From Gnetum montanum (Eukaryota > Streptophyta > Gnetopsida > Gnetales > Gnetaceae), in NCBI GenBank assembly GCA_015680685.1, contig MNCI01004450.1, positions 26,473-79,829 of the forward strand: a stretch of DNA of 53,357 nt, given 5' to 3'. Shown piece by piece: positions 1 through 10,115 of the stretch (positions are counted from its first letter, which is position 1; each line of letters opens with the position of its first letter). A program made the position numbers and the translations under genes. Below the pieces are notes generated by a model. It was not told the DNA's origin, made no database searches, and saw only the letters and a program-made list of their open reading frames with translations.

Positions 1-262
1 CCCAAAGGACATATTTAAGGGTAATTAGTTGTAAAATTAAGAATAAAATGTGTCAAAAACAATTTCATCCCCTTAGCTATACTAGAAAATTAAATTTGGA
101 AACCACCTAAGCAAAAAGGACTCAACATTATAATCTTTCAAGGACATGTTCTTCCAATAATTAACATCACACAGAAATAAAGCAAATCTATTAAGGCAAG
201 CAGTAAGGTATAACCTAACTTTGGTAACAACCTTACTAATGCTTGGCCCCATGTGATTGCAA

Positions 263-1030
263 ATGGCCCCGAAACATGGACAAAAGGAAGGTCTTACTTA
301 AGGTGGAAGCAAATGACCTTGGAGAGGTGGAAGACAAGTCCCTAGTAGACAACATGTAGAATAGGAGGGACAATGATTTAGTATTCATCAAGAGGACCCT
401 CCTATTGTACAATCAAGGTAGGCGAAAAGAGAAGTTGTTGAAGCATCTGAACAGGGACGATATCTCACGCTGACCTAGGATTGTGTTCAGACCATCCATG
501 AAAGGTCCATATTCATTATAATGATCATGGGATCAAACTTTGGACCTTTCGTAGAATTTGCTCTAGAGGTCGTTAGGGATCACCTCAAAGGATCCCTATT
601 ATGGTCTACCCTCTCTGAAAGTGGTGCTTCGTACTTAGGGGAAACATACCAATTTTGGCACAATAAAGAAGAAGGCACCACGGTTAACAATTGTGGTGTG
701 ACTATTGATTTCTCTGTTCAAGCCATTTTGGAAGTATTAAACCTTTTGAATACAGGGTCAAAGGTTGCTTAGAACCAGTTGGACACTTTTAAAACCAAGC
801 AACTTAATAAACTGTTGACAAAGAATAAAAGGATGGTAGAAGAAAAAGAGAAGGATGACTGGGATGCCTCTATGGCACAAGTGCAAGCTTACATGCACGC
901 CAAGGCACTCAAGGCCTTACAAGAGTAGAAACTCCAGGCCATACTTCGACGTCGTCAAATCCCAAGACCTAGAGTGCAAGAAAAGGGAAAGACACCCATG
1001 GAGGAGCCACTGCCACTAGAAACTACATGA
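263..1030 (+). pseudogene. gag-like retroelement protein, copy 1, shortened and broken
   Basis: This is a degenerate coding region that starts at an ATGGCCCC context shared with the copy at 15,063 and ends just before a polypurine tract and LTR A. The best open stretch is 521-772. It contains NFGPFVEF, then YLGETYQFW, then a block ending in a VTIDFSVQAILEVLN-like segment. The copy at 15,284-15,475 shows the same order of motifs. The block resembles the RG(K/V)xVDFSPxAIN core of the putative plant transposon protein domain (Pfam Transposase_32 type), which I recall rather than searched. About 840-930 encodes a charged helix (EEKEKDDWDASMAQ) that matches a coiled-coil part of the second copy, so the middle has been deleted here. 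Frameshifts and stops (including TAG at about 927) show it is dead. Confidence 0.6.
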
Positions 1031-1205
1031 GTTCCATCCAATTTTGTAATCATAGGATTTTCTTTTGTGTTGTGTCTCAATTTTTTTCTGACTCCACACT
1101 ACAGCATAAATCCATTCTAGCCAGTCAATAATCCCATACCTATCCACTATGTAATCAATGGAGCTTGTTCTCACTTTAACTTGAGGACGAGTTTTCATTC
1201 AGTCA

Positions 1206-1213
1206 TGGGGGTA
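1206..1213 (+). other. polypurine tract before LTR A
   Basis: A G-rich tract (TGGGGGTA) lies immediately before LTR A. The preceding block (about 1,173-1,202, TTTAACTTGAGGACGAG and following) is conserved in front of LTR C and, inverted, in front of LTR D. That is the position of the plus-strand primer before a 3' LTR, so LTR A is read as the 3' LTR of the copy-1 element. Confidence 0.6.
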
Positions 1214-2081
1214 AAATGAATCATGAATTTGCTGACATCCGCAATATCACACCCATGATAACGGATCCACGATATCGCATCTACGAAATCACAACCGACG
1301 CGATATCACGTACATGATATCGTGGCTTGTCTCCTCATCTATAAATAAGAGGTAGACAGAAGAGTTAGGAATCATTAGGAAGTGAGTTAGTTTTAGTTTA
1401 AGTTTGATTTTAGTTCTTGTTTTCTCTCTATCAACCCTTTTCCTCTCTGTGTATGCCTGCAGTGTGGTGATTGTAATTGTACAGCATCCTTTATTCAAGT
1501 GTGACGTACTTGGACACGCACATGACTAGAAATAAAGATCAAGATTACTTCATCATTGCAGCATTCACTTAGATTAATTATTTAATTAATTATTATTTAC
1601 TACTTTCTTAGTTAATACCTCTTACCCTTATCTCATGTTAAAACGTGGAATGAGTATGACTTGTTTACGAGCATTTTAAGTGTGACTACTTGGTAACCTA
1701 GTAGTGTACCTAGGATTTGCGCTTGGTAATTCCAGTGGTAGTCATGCACGAAGTCCAAGATGTGTACAGATAATCAAGGAACGGATGCTCATTGCACTTA
1801 GGCTAGATTAGATTCATTCTCACCCTCCTCTCCTAGCTTAGTTAATATTAATTTCCATTGCCTTCAGGAGTAGCATTAGATTAGAAACCCATCATACACC
1901 TCACTCTAGACTAAACCATACGTGACAAAGCTAATACTAGTCCAGGTGGGAAGACAGCAAATTGCAACCTAAGGCTAACTATCTAGATGCCACAACTAGT
2001 CTGTCTGCAGAGTTCAACCGGATCATGCGTGTAATGCTCGTATTCGTATGGTTGAGTGTGTGGGTACCTTGCCACTCATCA
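1214..2081 (+). mobile_element. LTR A of the GATATC family (3' LTR)
   Basis: About 868 bp, ending CCACTCATCA like LTR B; the 5' boundary is set by alignment with the D and E starts. It holds a run of GATATC-like palindromes at about 1,240-1,322, a TATA box (TATAAATAA) at 1,340-1,348, and the conserved end block GTATGGTTGAGTG...CCACTCATCA. The same blocks occur in LTRs B and C on this strand and inverted in D and E. The 5' partner lies outside the window. The five bases after it are atgcc. Confidence 0.75.
1340..1348 (+). promoter_or_regulatory. LTR A TATA box with upstream GATATC palindromes
   Basis: TATAAATAAGAGG follows a cluster of GATATC or near-GATATC sites (for example CGATATCG near 1,271 and GATATCG near 1,317) within about 100 bp. 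LTR B has the same TATA context at 9,395. This should be the Pol II promoter of the element; activity is not known. Confidence 0.55.
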
Positions 2082-3121
2082 ATGCCCTTTCATGACATGA
2101 ATCCTTACTCATGTTGGAAAGTGATATTTTGCTAGTTGAGTGTCTTCTAAGCAAAAGTCCTCAAATAATTCCCCTACAAATGTGACCTCCAAGATGATGA
2201 TAGATAATGAGGAGCAGGCTCACCCTACACATATGCAGCTCTTCTTAGGCTTTTAAGATCATTTTGATATTATTAAGGAAGTAAACGTTGTAAATCACAA
2301 AAGCACTACAACTACAAGTCAACATTAGGATCATATGGATAGTATATGAAAGGTTCTGTCTACTTATGACTTATCACAACAGAATATCCAAAAGGTTGTG
2401 AGCTTACAAAAAAAATTTCACAAGAAGTTTAGATTATACAAGATTGAGAGCAAGACAAAAGCCAACTAAAAATATTACAAGATAAAGGCCCAAAGTAAAT
2501 CAATACAAGCACTATACTACATATTTATAAGTCCAATTACATCAAGCTCAAAAAGAATATAAGAGATGCTCTAAACAATTATTTCAATACTTTTCTAATC
2601 TAGGCATGAACAATTTTTTTCACATCATATAAATTAACTAGCAAGCAAAGAGATGGAAACTTACCTTGACTTACCTTGCTTGCAAGTGACAAGAGAAGAT
2701 CAATGGAGTTTGAGATGAGGTCCCCTATCATGAAGTACCTCTTCATCCTTAGGTTCTTTTTCATTATATCATTTATATGATGTCTCTGTTTGCTCATGTT
2801 CTTTATGAAAGAACCCTTGATCACTTATCGTAGCATTTTCAATTCTCCATTTATCTTCATTTTCAACTATTGATGCCTACACAATTTCCTTATTGAAGCT
2901 TATTTGACAAGACCAAACATCAATCTTGTCTTGATCATCATGAGAATAGTTAAGGGCTTACTTACTAGCACAGTTTTTACACACAAATAAAGTATTCTTC
3001 TCATGATGAATACTATCAAACCTAACTATGCTTGAGCTTGAAGTTTGCCATGTGACTTTCTCCAAAGTCTTTGGCTATTTTTCAGGACTCTTCCTGTCTT
3101 GAACCTTTTTGCAATCCTTAT
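2082..3121. other. unassigned AT-rich DNA between LTR A and copia gag
   Basis: No coding sequence that I recognise. Some of it may be the downstream internal part of the minus-strand copia element whose gag begins at 4,366, because there is no clean boundary between them. The minus-strand open frame at 2,600-2,824 has no recognisable domain. Confidence 0.4.
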
Positions 3122-4366
3122 TTAAAGAGTTAGTTGTTGAATCTTAGATTTTATGTCTGAGATCTCTCCTTTCACTTTAGTGTGAATAGCATATAGCTTA
3201 GAAATTACAAATTTCTTTGTCTTCCTAATCAAATGATGTAAAAGAAAATTTTCTTCTTTAAGTTCACTATACCTTTCATCACACTTACTGCTTTGTTCAG
3301 CCATAGGTAAAGAATTTTCTTCTATAATTGTCATGCATATGAGATGTGAATCTTTGAAAGAATTGCATGCTTCATCTTCACTTTGCTCACCATCATCTCA
3401 ACTTGTATAAAAGTTGGTCCTTTTCAATTCTTCATCATTAGAGCTATTCTTTGGTTGTACCCTGTTATCACTAGGACATTTAGAGGCCATATGGCCTCTT
3501 CCTCCTCAAACCCAACATTCTATAGAAGAGAAATCAAAGTTATAATTCAAAAAGTTTTTACCTCTACCTTTGAATAGATTGGGTCTTTGCTAAAATGCTC
3601 CTTTATTTCTTCTTGTCAAAAAATGTTGTAGCATTATTGAGAGAAAAGCAATCTCACCTTAACTACCCTCTTCATGCTCATTGAGCTCCTTCTCCTTGGA
3701 GGAAATCTTTAAAGTAATCAGTCTTTCTTGGATGGCTCCTTTGCTTATGAGATTCATTTCATAGGCAATGAGAGCACTTTGAAGTTATTCAAATTTCAAA
3801 GTTGATAGATCTCTAATCTCTTCCATAGTTGTGGCCTTTGTTCTAAACTCTAGTTAAAGAGTTTTGATCATTTTAATGATGACATTACTTTTAGGAAAAT
3901 CTTTACCTATACCTCTAATAGTCACAACAATATCATTCACTCTAGAAAAGTTATCTTTTATTTTCTCACCTTCTCTCATTTTGAGTTTATCATATTTTCT
4001 TTGCAAAACTAACAATGTATATTGTTTGACAATAAAAATTCCTTCATAAGTAGCTTCTAAGGTTTGTCAAATTTCTTTAGCTATTTTACATCTAGCTACT
4101 CTATTAAATTTAGATTTATTCAAGGCACAACATAAAAAATTCTTTACTTTAGAATCAAACATGAACTTATCTTTCTCCTCTTGTATCCATTTGTTGTGAC
4201 GCTTGATGATGCCAATGGAGCTATCAATAAGCAAAGTGTAGCCTTTAAGGATTGACTCCCAAACTTTTAACTCCATGGATTTGAAGAATCCTTGCATTCT
4301 AGCTTTCCAATAAGTGAAGTTGAATCCATCGAACATGGGTGGCTTTGTATAAGATGTCCCCTCCAT
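3122..4366 (-). pseudogene. Ty1/copia gag polyprotein (UBN2 type), degenerate
   Basis: The start is the ATG at 4,366, 42 bp inside the primer-binding site. The N-terminus has the copia Gag signature KPPMFDGFNFTYWKARMQ followed by a conserved tryptophan and the EEKDKF region. Reading on through several stops and frameshifts, the UBN2-like body (IVKQYTLLVLQRKYDKLKM and following, near 4,000) is recognisable. A zinc knuckle GGRGHMASKCP lies near 3,470-3,515 with two of its expected residues lost to stops. A Glu/Lys-rich stretch (3,122-3,334) follows. Gag coats the element RNA and forms virus-like particles. Large multi-domain gag suggests a SIRE/Maximus-like copia lineage (inference). No protease, integrase or RT follows in the window, so the element is truncated. 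Confidence 0.8.
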
Positions 4367-4407
4367 TGTTCATTGTTGAAGTTGATGATGAAGAGCAAGA
4401 ATACCAA

Positions 4408-4419
4408 GCTCTAATACCA
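4408..4419 (-). other. primer-binding site of the minus-strand copia element
   Basis: On the minus strand this reads TGGTATTAGAGC, one change from the classical initiator-Met tRNA complementary site TGGTATCAGAGC. It lies 2 bp from the end of the neighbouring LTR and upstream of the gag start, which fixes strand and LTR edge. Confidence 0.85.
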
Positions 4420-4421
4420 CT

Positions 4422-5483
4422 TGTGGATCATTGAACTTAGAAGTGAGGGGGAATAAATAAGTTCCCTAAATTAAAATTCTTTGGGATAAAGTTCACACAC
4501 CAAATTTAATGTTGTTCCCCAACTTGGGTAGTTCACACTTTGAGGGTAGTTCACAAGCACACCTCCGAACTTTGTTGTAAAAATGTGGTTTGAAGGGTAC
4601 CACACCCTAGACAAGCTCTAAGCTCCACTATAGAGTGATTCAACACTATGAATCCATTCAACCCTGTAAGGTCCCAACAAGCTTATAATTTGGTTTTCAA
4701 GATCCCATAACCTTTACAATCTTGAGCTTTGCTCCATAGTGTTGTGGTGCTACACCAACACTCAATCTCGTAAGATCCCAATAAGCTCAAGCAAGATGCC
4801 TTTCTACAAAAAGCACATCAACCCCACAAGGCAACTAAATTATAAGGAATGAATGCAACTAAATTTTTTGATTCTTGTACTTGAGGTACATCTCACTTTA
4901 CAATAGAAAAGAGATAATACAATGAGGAGCAGTAATGATTATAATGATAGTCTAATGATTACACAATGATTGTACAAAAGCTTATACTCTTCCCAATGAG
5001 AATGATGTCTTCTTATAGCCACTATGTTTCCAAATTCATCTTGGAACTCATGCAATAGCTAGCTAATGGTCATGAAAGATGTCTTCTTCATGGCTAAGAC
5101 ATCTTTTTGCATTTGGCCTCCATTCTAGAAAGATGTCTTTGTTTGGTGAAAGATGTCTTTCTATAATTGGCCTTCATTCTAGAAAGATGTCTTTATCTAG
5201 TGAAAGACATCTTTGTCTAATGAAAGACATATGCTATGCTACCTTTAATTCTACCAATACATCTATTATTTCTTGGAGATTCCTTTCTTCAACCTTTCCT
5301 ACACTTGAATTCTTCATTCCTTGTTCATGTGCTTGAGCTTTCATAAACCTTCTTATCTTCATTCCACATTCTAACCACACAAACAACCTTGAGTCAATTT
5401 TTATTAATGTTTTGACACACCANCAAAGGAACACCTTCATTTCATGTGACGCCAATCACAAGATCAAAGGCCAAATGTTGGCA
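4422..5483 (-). mobile_element. 5' LTR of the minus-strand copia element
   Basis: About 1,062 bp. On the minus strand it begins TGCCAACATTTGG and ends GATCCACA, next to the primer-binding site, so it has TG...CA ends. The second LTR was not found at lower coordinates, so the 3' end has been lost or overwritten. It contains an unusual array of an AAAGATGTCTTT palindrome at about 5,065-5,235, described separately. An N lies at 5,423. The five bases outside are atccc. Confidence 0.75.
5065..5235. repeat. array of AAAGATGTCTTT palindromes inside the copia LTR
   Basis: Seven occurrences of AAAGATGTCTTT or the sibling AAAGACATCTTT (one or two are partial) in about 170 bp. They lie within an approximate duplication of a longer unit that begins TTGGCCTCCATTCTAG. 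Because each unit is nearly self-complementary it reads similarly on both strands. It sits in the LTR, where transcription factor sites of such elements usually lie, so an enhancer role is possible but not shown. Confidence 0.7.
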
Positions 5484-6457
5484 ATCCCAAATGGTCACCA
5501 CCAAATTGGAGTACTAGGTTAAAAGATGCTCTATGGGCCTAGAGAACTACATGGAAGCTTCTCATTAGATACTTTTCCTATGAGTTAGTTTATGGTAAAT
5601 TACCTACACTCCCAATCTAGACAAAGCTCCAAACTCTAGCTACTGTTAGTAAACTAGACGTAGACTTGAGCTTAGCCCAAAAAGAATGACTTATGAACCT
5701 CAATCTATCAGAGGAAAATAGGCTAGTAGTACTGATGAGTAATGAGATCCCTAAAAAGTACTCTAACCATAGGCATGATGCACAAATATGTCAAGTTTCA
5801 ATCCAGCCAAGTAATAAGATCCTATACTATAATTCTAACCATGTCCCATAAAAGGCTAAGTTCCAAACACTTTGGGAAAGGTCATACATCATCTAGGAAA
5901 CCTATCCATTTGGTGGCATTCATATTTACCATCCTTCTAGCCCACATAAGCTTATTTAGTAAATATCCAATAGGTCAAGCCCTATTATGAACCGCCCAAT
6001 TCTATTGTGAATTCTACCTAGTTCACTAATTTGTCCTCTACCTATTCAATTTTCTGGTTAACTGTTCCTGATCATAGTCATGGGTGTGTTCCATGTGATA
6101 GGTAGGAATCATACTCAATTTTTCATTTTCTTATTACCTTGTTCTATTTTTCTTGATATATTTTCCTATACTTTTATATTTTCTAATTTCTTATTCTTTG
6201 ACATTTTCACATTCTTTGCTAATTTTTCATTCTTACTATCTTTTCAATTTTGGTATCTTTTAAAGTTTTCCTATACTTTTCCATTACTTCACTTATACAT
6301 ATTTTTCTTAATTTCCAATAAAGTGCATGAAATAAAGCAACATGTAATTCCAATAAGGTAAAGATTGCCCTATATTATTAAATCATAAGGGACTAATTAC
6401 CTATATAGTGAGATCACAACATCCATCCAATCATTCCAACAATAAGAAGTTCTTATC
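5484..6457. other. unassigned DNA with a pyrimidine-rich stretch
   Basis: No recognisable gene. A T-rich, low-complexity section occupies about 6,115-6,325; its open frames are composition artefacts. This segment continues beyond the D/E insertion at 13,594, so the two flanks were contiguous before that insertion. Confidence 0.4.
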
Positions 6458-6462
6458 ATGGC
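6458..6462. repeat. target-site duplication, left copy (ATGGC)
   Basis: Identical to 13,594-13,598 on the far side of the element. Five base pairs is the usual Ty3/Ty1 integrase footprint. Confidence 0.7.
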
Positions 6463-7340
6463 TAATGAGCAGCAAGGTGCCCCTACACTCAACCATACGA
6501 ATCACAAGAGTTCACACATGATTCAGTTGAATTCCATGGATGGGACTAGTGGCATCTAGATCATTATGCCTTGATAGCAGTTTGTTGTCTTCCCACTTGG
6601 ACTAGTGGTAGCTTTGTCACGTATGGTTTAGTCCAAAGTGAGGCATATGATGTTGTTCCTAATTTTATGCTACTCCTGATGATGATAAAAAGGTAAAGTA
6701 ATTAAACTAATGGATAATGAAAAGTAAAATCTAACTAGCCTATGTGTGATGAGTATCCACCCTTAATCGTTAGTATACATCTTGGACTTCATGAGACTAC
6801 TTTTGGGATGGCCAAGTGTATGTCATTGGCTATACCAAACAATACACTTTTGGGTTACCAAGTACTTCCACTTAAATGCTCATGATTAAGTCGTATGCAT
6901 TTCGCTTAATGACAAAAATAGTAAATAATAATAAATGGAAATGTTTAACTAAAGAAAGCATTAAATAATTAAAGCAATAATATTAATCTAAGTGGATGTT
7001 GCAATGATGGAAGTAATCTCGATCTTTATTGCCAGTCATGTAATGTGTCCAAGTACATCACACTCAAACAAAGGTGTCGTATGATTACAAACATCACTCT
7101 ATGGGCATGCATTGGGAATATTCTAACTCTGGAGAAAACAAACTACAAGAGCTCCACTAATTTGATTGACAACTATATGGAAACGTGAGCCCAAGCCCTA
7201 TATTTATAGATTGGAGTTTATCCTACGACGTCGCATATGCAACATTAGGTACCTGATGTCGAGGCACTAATATAGGGCTTCGATACAAGGCTCAGATGTC
7301 AAGGCTCCGACATCAAGGCTAGGCAAAACATGACTCATTA
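6463..7340 (-). mobile_element. LTR D (3' LTR of the minus-strand element)
   Basis: About 878 bp and clearly alignable along its length to LTR E, including the blocks around CCATGGATGGGACTAGT, GGTTACCAAGTACTTCCACTT and TTCCACTTAAA on the plus strand. The TATA box on the minus strand is TATAAATA (7,201-7,208). Beyond it, at about 7,215-7,320, are GACGTC and GATGTC palindromic sites, the counterpart of the GATATC sites in A and B. Confidence 0.75.
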
Positions 7341-7380
7341 TACCCCCACGATTGAATGAAAACTCATCCTCGAGTTAAAC
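7341..7380 (-). other. polypurine tract and conserved leader before LTR D
   Basis: On the minus strand this reads GTTTAACTCGAGGATGAG, then TTTTCATTCAATCGTGGGGGTA, and runs directly into the LTR. The same block precedes LTRs A and C. The G-run is the expected plus-strand primer. Confidence 0.65.
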
Positions 7381-9322
7381 AAAACAAGGAACAAGTTCCT
7401 TACAAAATAGTGGGTACGTATAGGATTATTGACTAACATACAAATAATAGACTTTGAGTGCCCAAGTGTATGGAATTACAAGTTTTACAAAATGGGGTGT
7501 TCATGATAAGAGAAGTAAACACCTTGGATAACATTGACATCCAACACCTTTTGGCAATAAAAGAATGAAAAAGAGAGAGAAGAGATCCAACGATCATGAA
7601 CAATCCTCATTGTGTGGTACTGTTGCATCATCCTTGGTGAAGATAGTCTTACTTCTAGTCCATTCTTTCCACTATAGTCACAACAAAATCATGAATTAGT
7701 ATAAAATGTGTAACACATACCTATTAAATGCCTTGTCTTGTTGGTGGTTACACTCAGCTAGGTTGTGATCATGGTAGATTGACTTCTTTAGTAATGTTAA
7801 TGGGAAGGCTAAAAAATAGGGTCAAATAGATAAGTAGTCCATTAAATTTGAAAAAGTTTAATGTAAGGAAATATTTGAAGAGGGTGTAAGAATTCACAGT
7901 TCTCTAAAAAATGTTATGAAGATGTGCACAATTATATGTCATTGATGGGTAAACAAAAAGATTTGATTGTAAGAGTGTCTAAGGGTAAATAACTTAACTA
8001 GCCCAATCAAAAGATATACAAGTGGGTCCTCTCCAAAGTAGGCATAGGCCTTTTATGCTCTTACATAACTTCAAACCAAAGAGTCCACAGGCTTTGTGGA
8101 TGATTAATGGTTACAGAAGGCTAAGTACAAAAACTCAGAAGTAACTAACTAAGAATTTCAACACATCAAACCAAGACATCAAATCAAGAACATGAAACTG
8201 GAAATCAGAACATGGAAAGCATAGATGGATGAGAGAGAGTGGAATGGAGTTCTTGATTAAGGTCACATGAAGTCCCTTGTGGATTTTGTGGTTAAATGAC
8301 TTGATAGGATCCATCCTTAGTCCAGACCAAAACCAACCACATTTAGTGACTTTGCATCGACATTCTAAGACCAATCCATTCCCTGAGACATGAGTACTTC
8401 CACAAAACAAACATCATTTCTTAATAAAGAAGAAAAGAGGAGTATGAAGTAAGGGAGGGCCTTAGTTAGAGAGGACCTTCAAGCATGGGTACATGTCTTT
8501 CTAGTCCCGTAACTAGTGCTTGTAGCCTATTTATTCTATCTAAGGGTGTGCTTTGAATTCCCATTATTTTGTTTTCTTTTTTTGTGTTTTTGAAATGGGA
8601 ACCACACCATGCAAAGACACATGCATTTATTTTGTTCAAGGGGTGTGCTTTGAATCCTCATTGTTTTTTTTTCTTTTGTGATGAGAATCACATCATGCAA
8701 GGACTTATTCAACTTCCTTTTATTGGTGGAGATGAAATGGTAAGAAATTTATGAAAACACACATGCACCTAGGCAAACAAAAAGGCACAAAGAATACTGA
8801 ATCCCCTTGAAGCCATAACCTGTTCAAACCTTTAAATCCTTCCCAATTCTAGAAACTACCAGAGTCACAACTTTATTAAAGTTTTATTAGTGAAAAAATA
8901 ACTACACGTTTCCAAAACAAGGAAAACCATAAAGTTTGTGGATGGGTGGATGTCATGCACTCATTTCCTGTTGCATGAAAAAGAAACCATGTCCTAATCA
9001 TCCATAATGAAATTCAAAGCTAGAAACCAGACACCAACAATCAAATGACAAAAATAGTACATACCACCATCAATCAACGCATTACCAATGTACCTAGCAC
9101 TTATTAACAAAAAGTTTGAAAATCACACCAAAATAAAAGAAAATATAAAAGAAGGTGTAAAATATTCAAGAAATAGCAAATGTACTAATGATGGTATAAA
9201 ACAAAACATAGAAAAGATTAATAACATAAAAATAAGAAGATGTAAAATAAAGAATGTGTAAAAAAAAGTTGTAAAACAAGAAGATGAAAATACTTAAGAA
9301 TCCTAAAGACTATAATGGGGGG
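7381..9322. other. internal non-coding part of the D/E element
   Basis: No domain recognised on either strand. The minus-strand frame at 8,135-8,410 has no family resemblance and is probably chance. Short blocks are shared in inverted orientation with 13,830-14,350: the CTTCAAGCATGGGT block at about 8,480 and the TACAAGTGGGTCCT block at about 8,020. This is therefore a conserved non-coding module also present in the neighbouring plus-strand element. Confidence 0.45.
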
Positions 9323-10114
9323 TGATGGGACATGATATCACATAGGATGCACCTATGATATCGCGTACGCGATATCACAATCCACCGCCAGTTCTATAAA
9401 TAAGAGGCGGCTCTCCCTTGTTTCTCCATCTAGATCTAGACCTTAGCCAAACTCTTGTCATTTTTACATTCCAGAGTTAGAATAATTTCCATGTGCCTGT
9501 AGTAGGAGTCCCAAAGTGAATGGATCTTTATTCAAGCAAATATTGTACCTGAGCACACATTTGTGTACGAAAATAAAGACGAACTTTTGGATAAACCTTG
9601 CAGTGCATGGACTAAGCTAAATAGGAATTTAATTAACATTAAATGATTAAATGCTTTATTAGTTAATTAAATCTCTCTCAACCCTTAACTCCTAGTTAAG
9701 TGCATTCAATATGACCACTTCGAGCACGTGCATTACGCTTGGTAATCCCAGTAACGAATAGCGTTTGGTAATCCCAATAGCATTGCATTGGTTTAGGGTG
9801 TGAAACAACAAGTGGAAACGGATACTAATGCTAGGGTAATTAAGGCTTAGTTAGTTAAAGTTAGTTACTTAGTCTCTTCACCCTTTCCCTCATTAGCATA
9901 GGCGATAAAAGAGAAAAGACATAAAAATCACATACCTTAGACTTACTTAACCATACAACCATGACAAATACAAGTAAGTCTGGGAAGACAATGAATGATT
10001 AACCTTAAGTGTTCCATAAGGCGTGTAGGCACTTAGTCTGCGGAGTTTGACCGGATCATGCGTGTAACGCTCGTATTCATATGGTTGAGTGTAGGGGTAC
10101 CTCGCCACTCATCA
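9323..10114 (+). mobile_element. LTR B of the GATATC family, probably a solo LTR
   Basis: About 792 bp with TGATGGGACATG...CCACTCATCA ends. It has the family TATA box at 9,395-9,403 (TATAAATAAGAGG) and the end block GTATTCATATGGTTGAGTG. It lies in plus orientation inside the minus-strand D/E element, right after the gag C-terminus. Flanks are ggggg on the left and agggg on the right, a near match to a 5-bp duplication. No adjacent internal region of its own is evident, so it is best read as a solo LTR left by recombination. Confidence 0.65.
9356..9377. promoter_or_regulatory. 22-bp perfect palindrome upstream of LTR B TATA box
   Basis: TGATATCGCGT followed at once by its exact reverse complement, 18 bp before the TATA box. 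It contains two GATATC sites back to back around CGCGTACGCG. LTRs A and C have imperfect versions at the same position. It could be a dimeric factor-binding site or part of the LTR enhancer; function is not shown. Confidence 0.7.
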
Positions 10115-10115
10115 A

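Noticed and set aside
5079-5240. Repeats at 5,065-5,235 as a CRISPR-like array
   Set aside because: Plant retrotransposon LTR context, palindromic units and irregular short spacers; no cas genes and no prokaryotic features.
6080-6361. Phe-rich, membrane-like plus-strand frame
   Set aside because: Composition artefact of a T-rich stretch; no start context or family resemblance.
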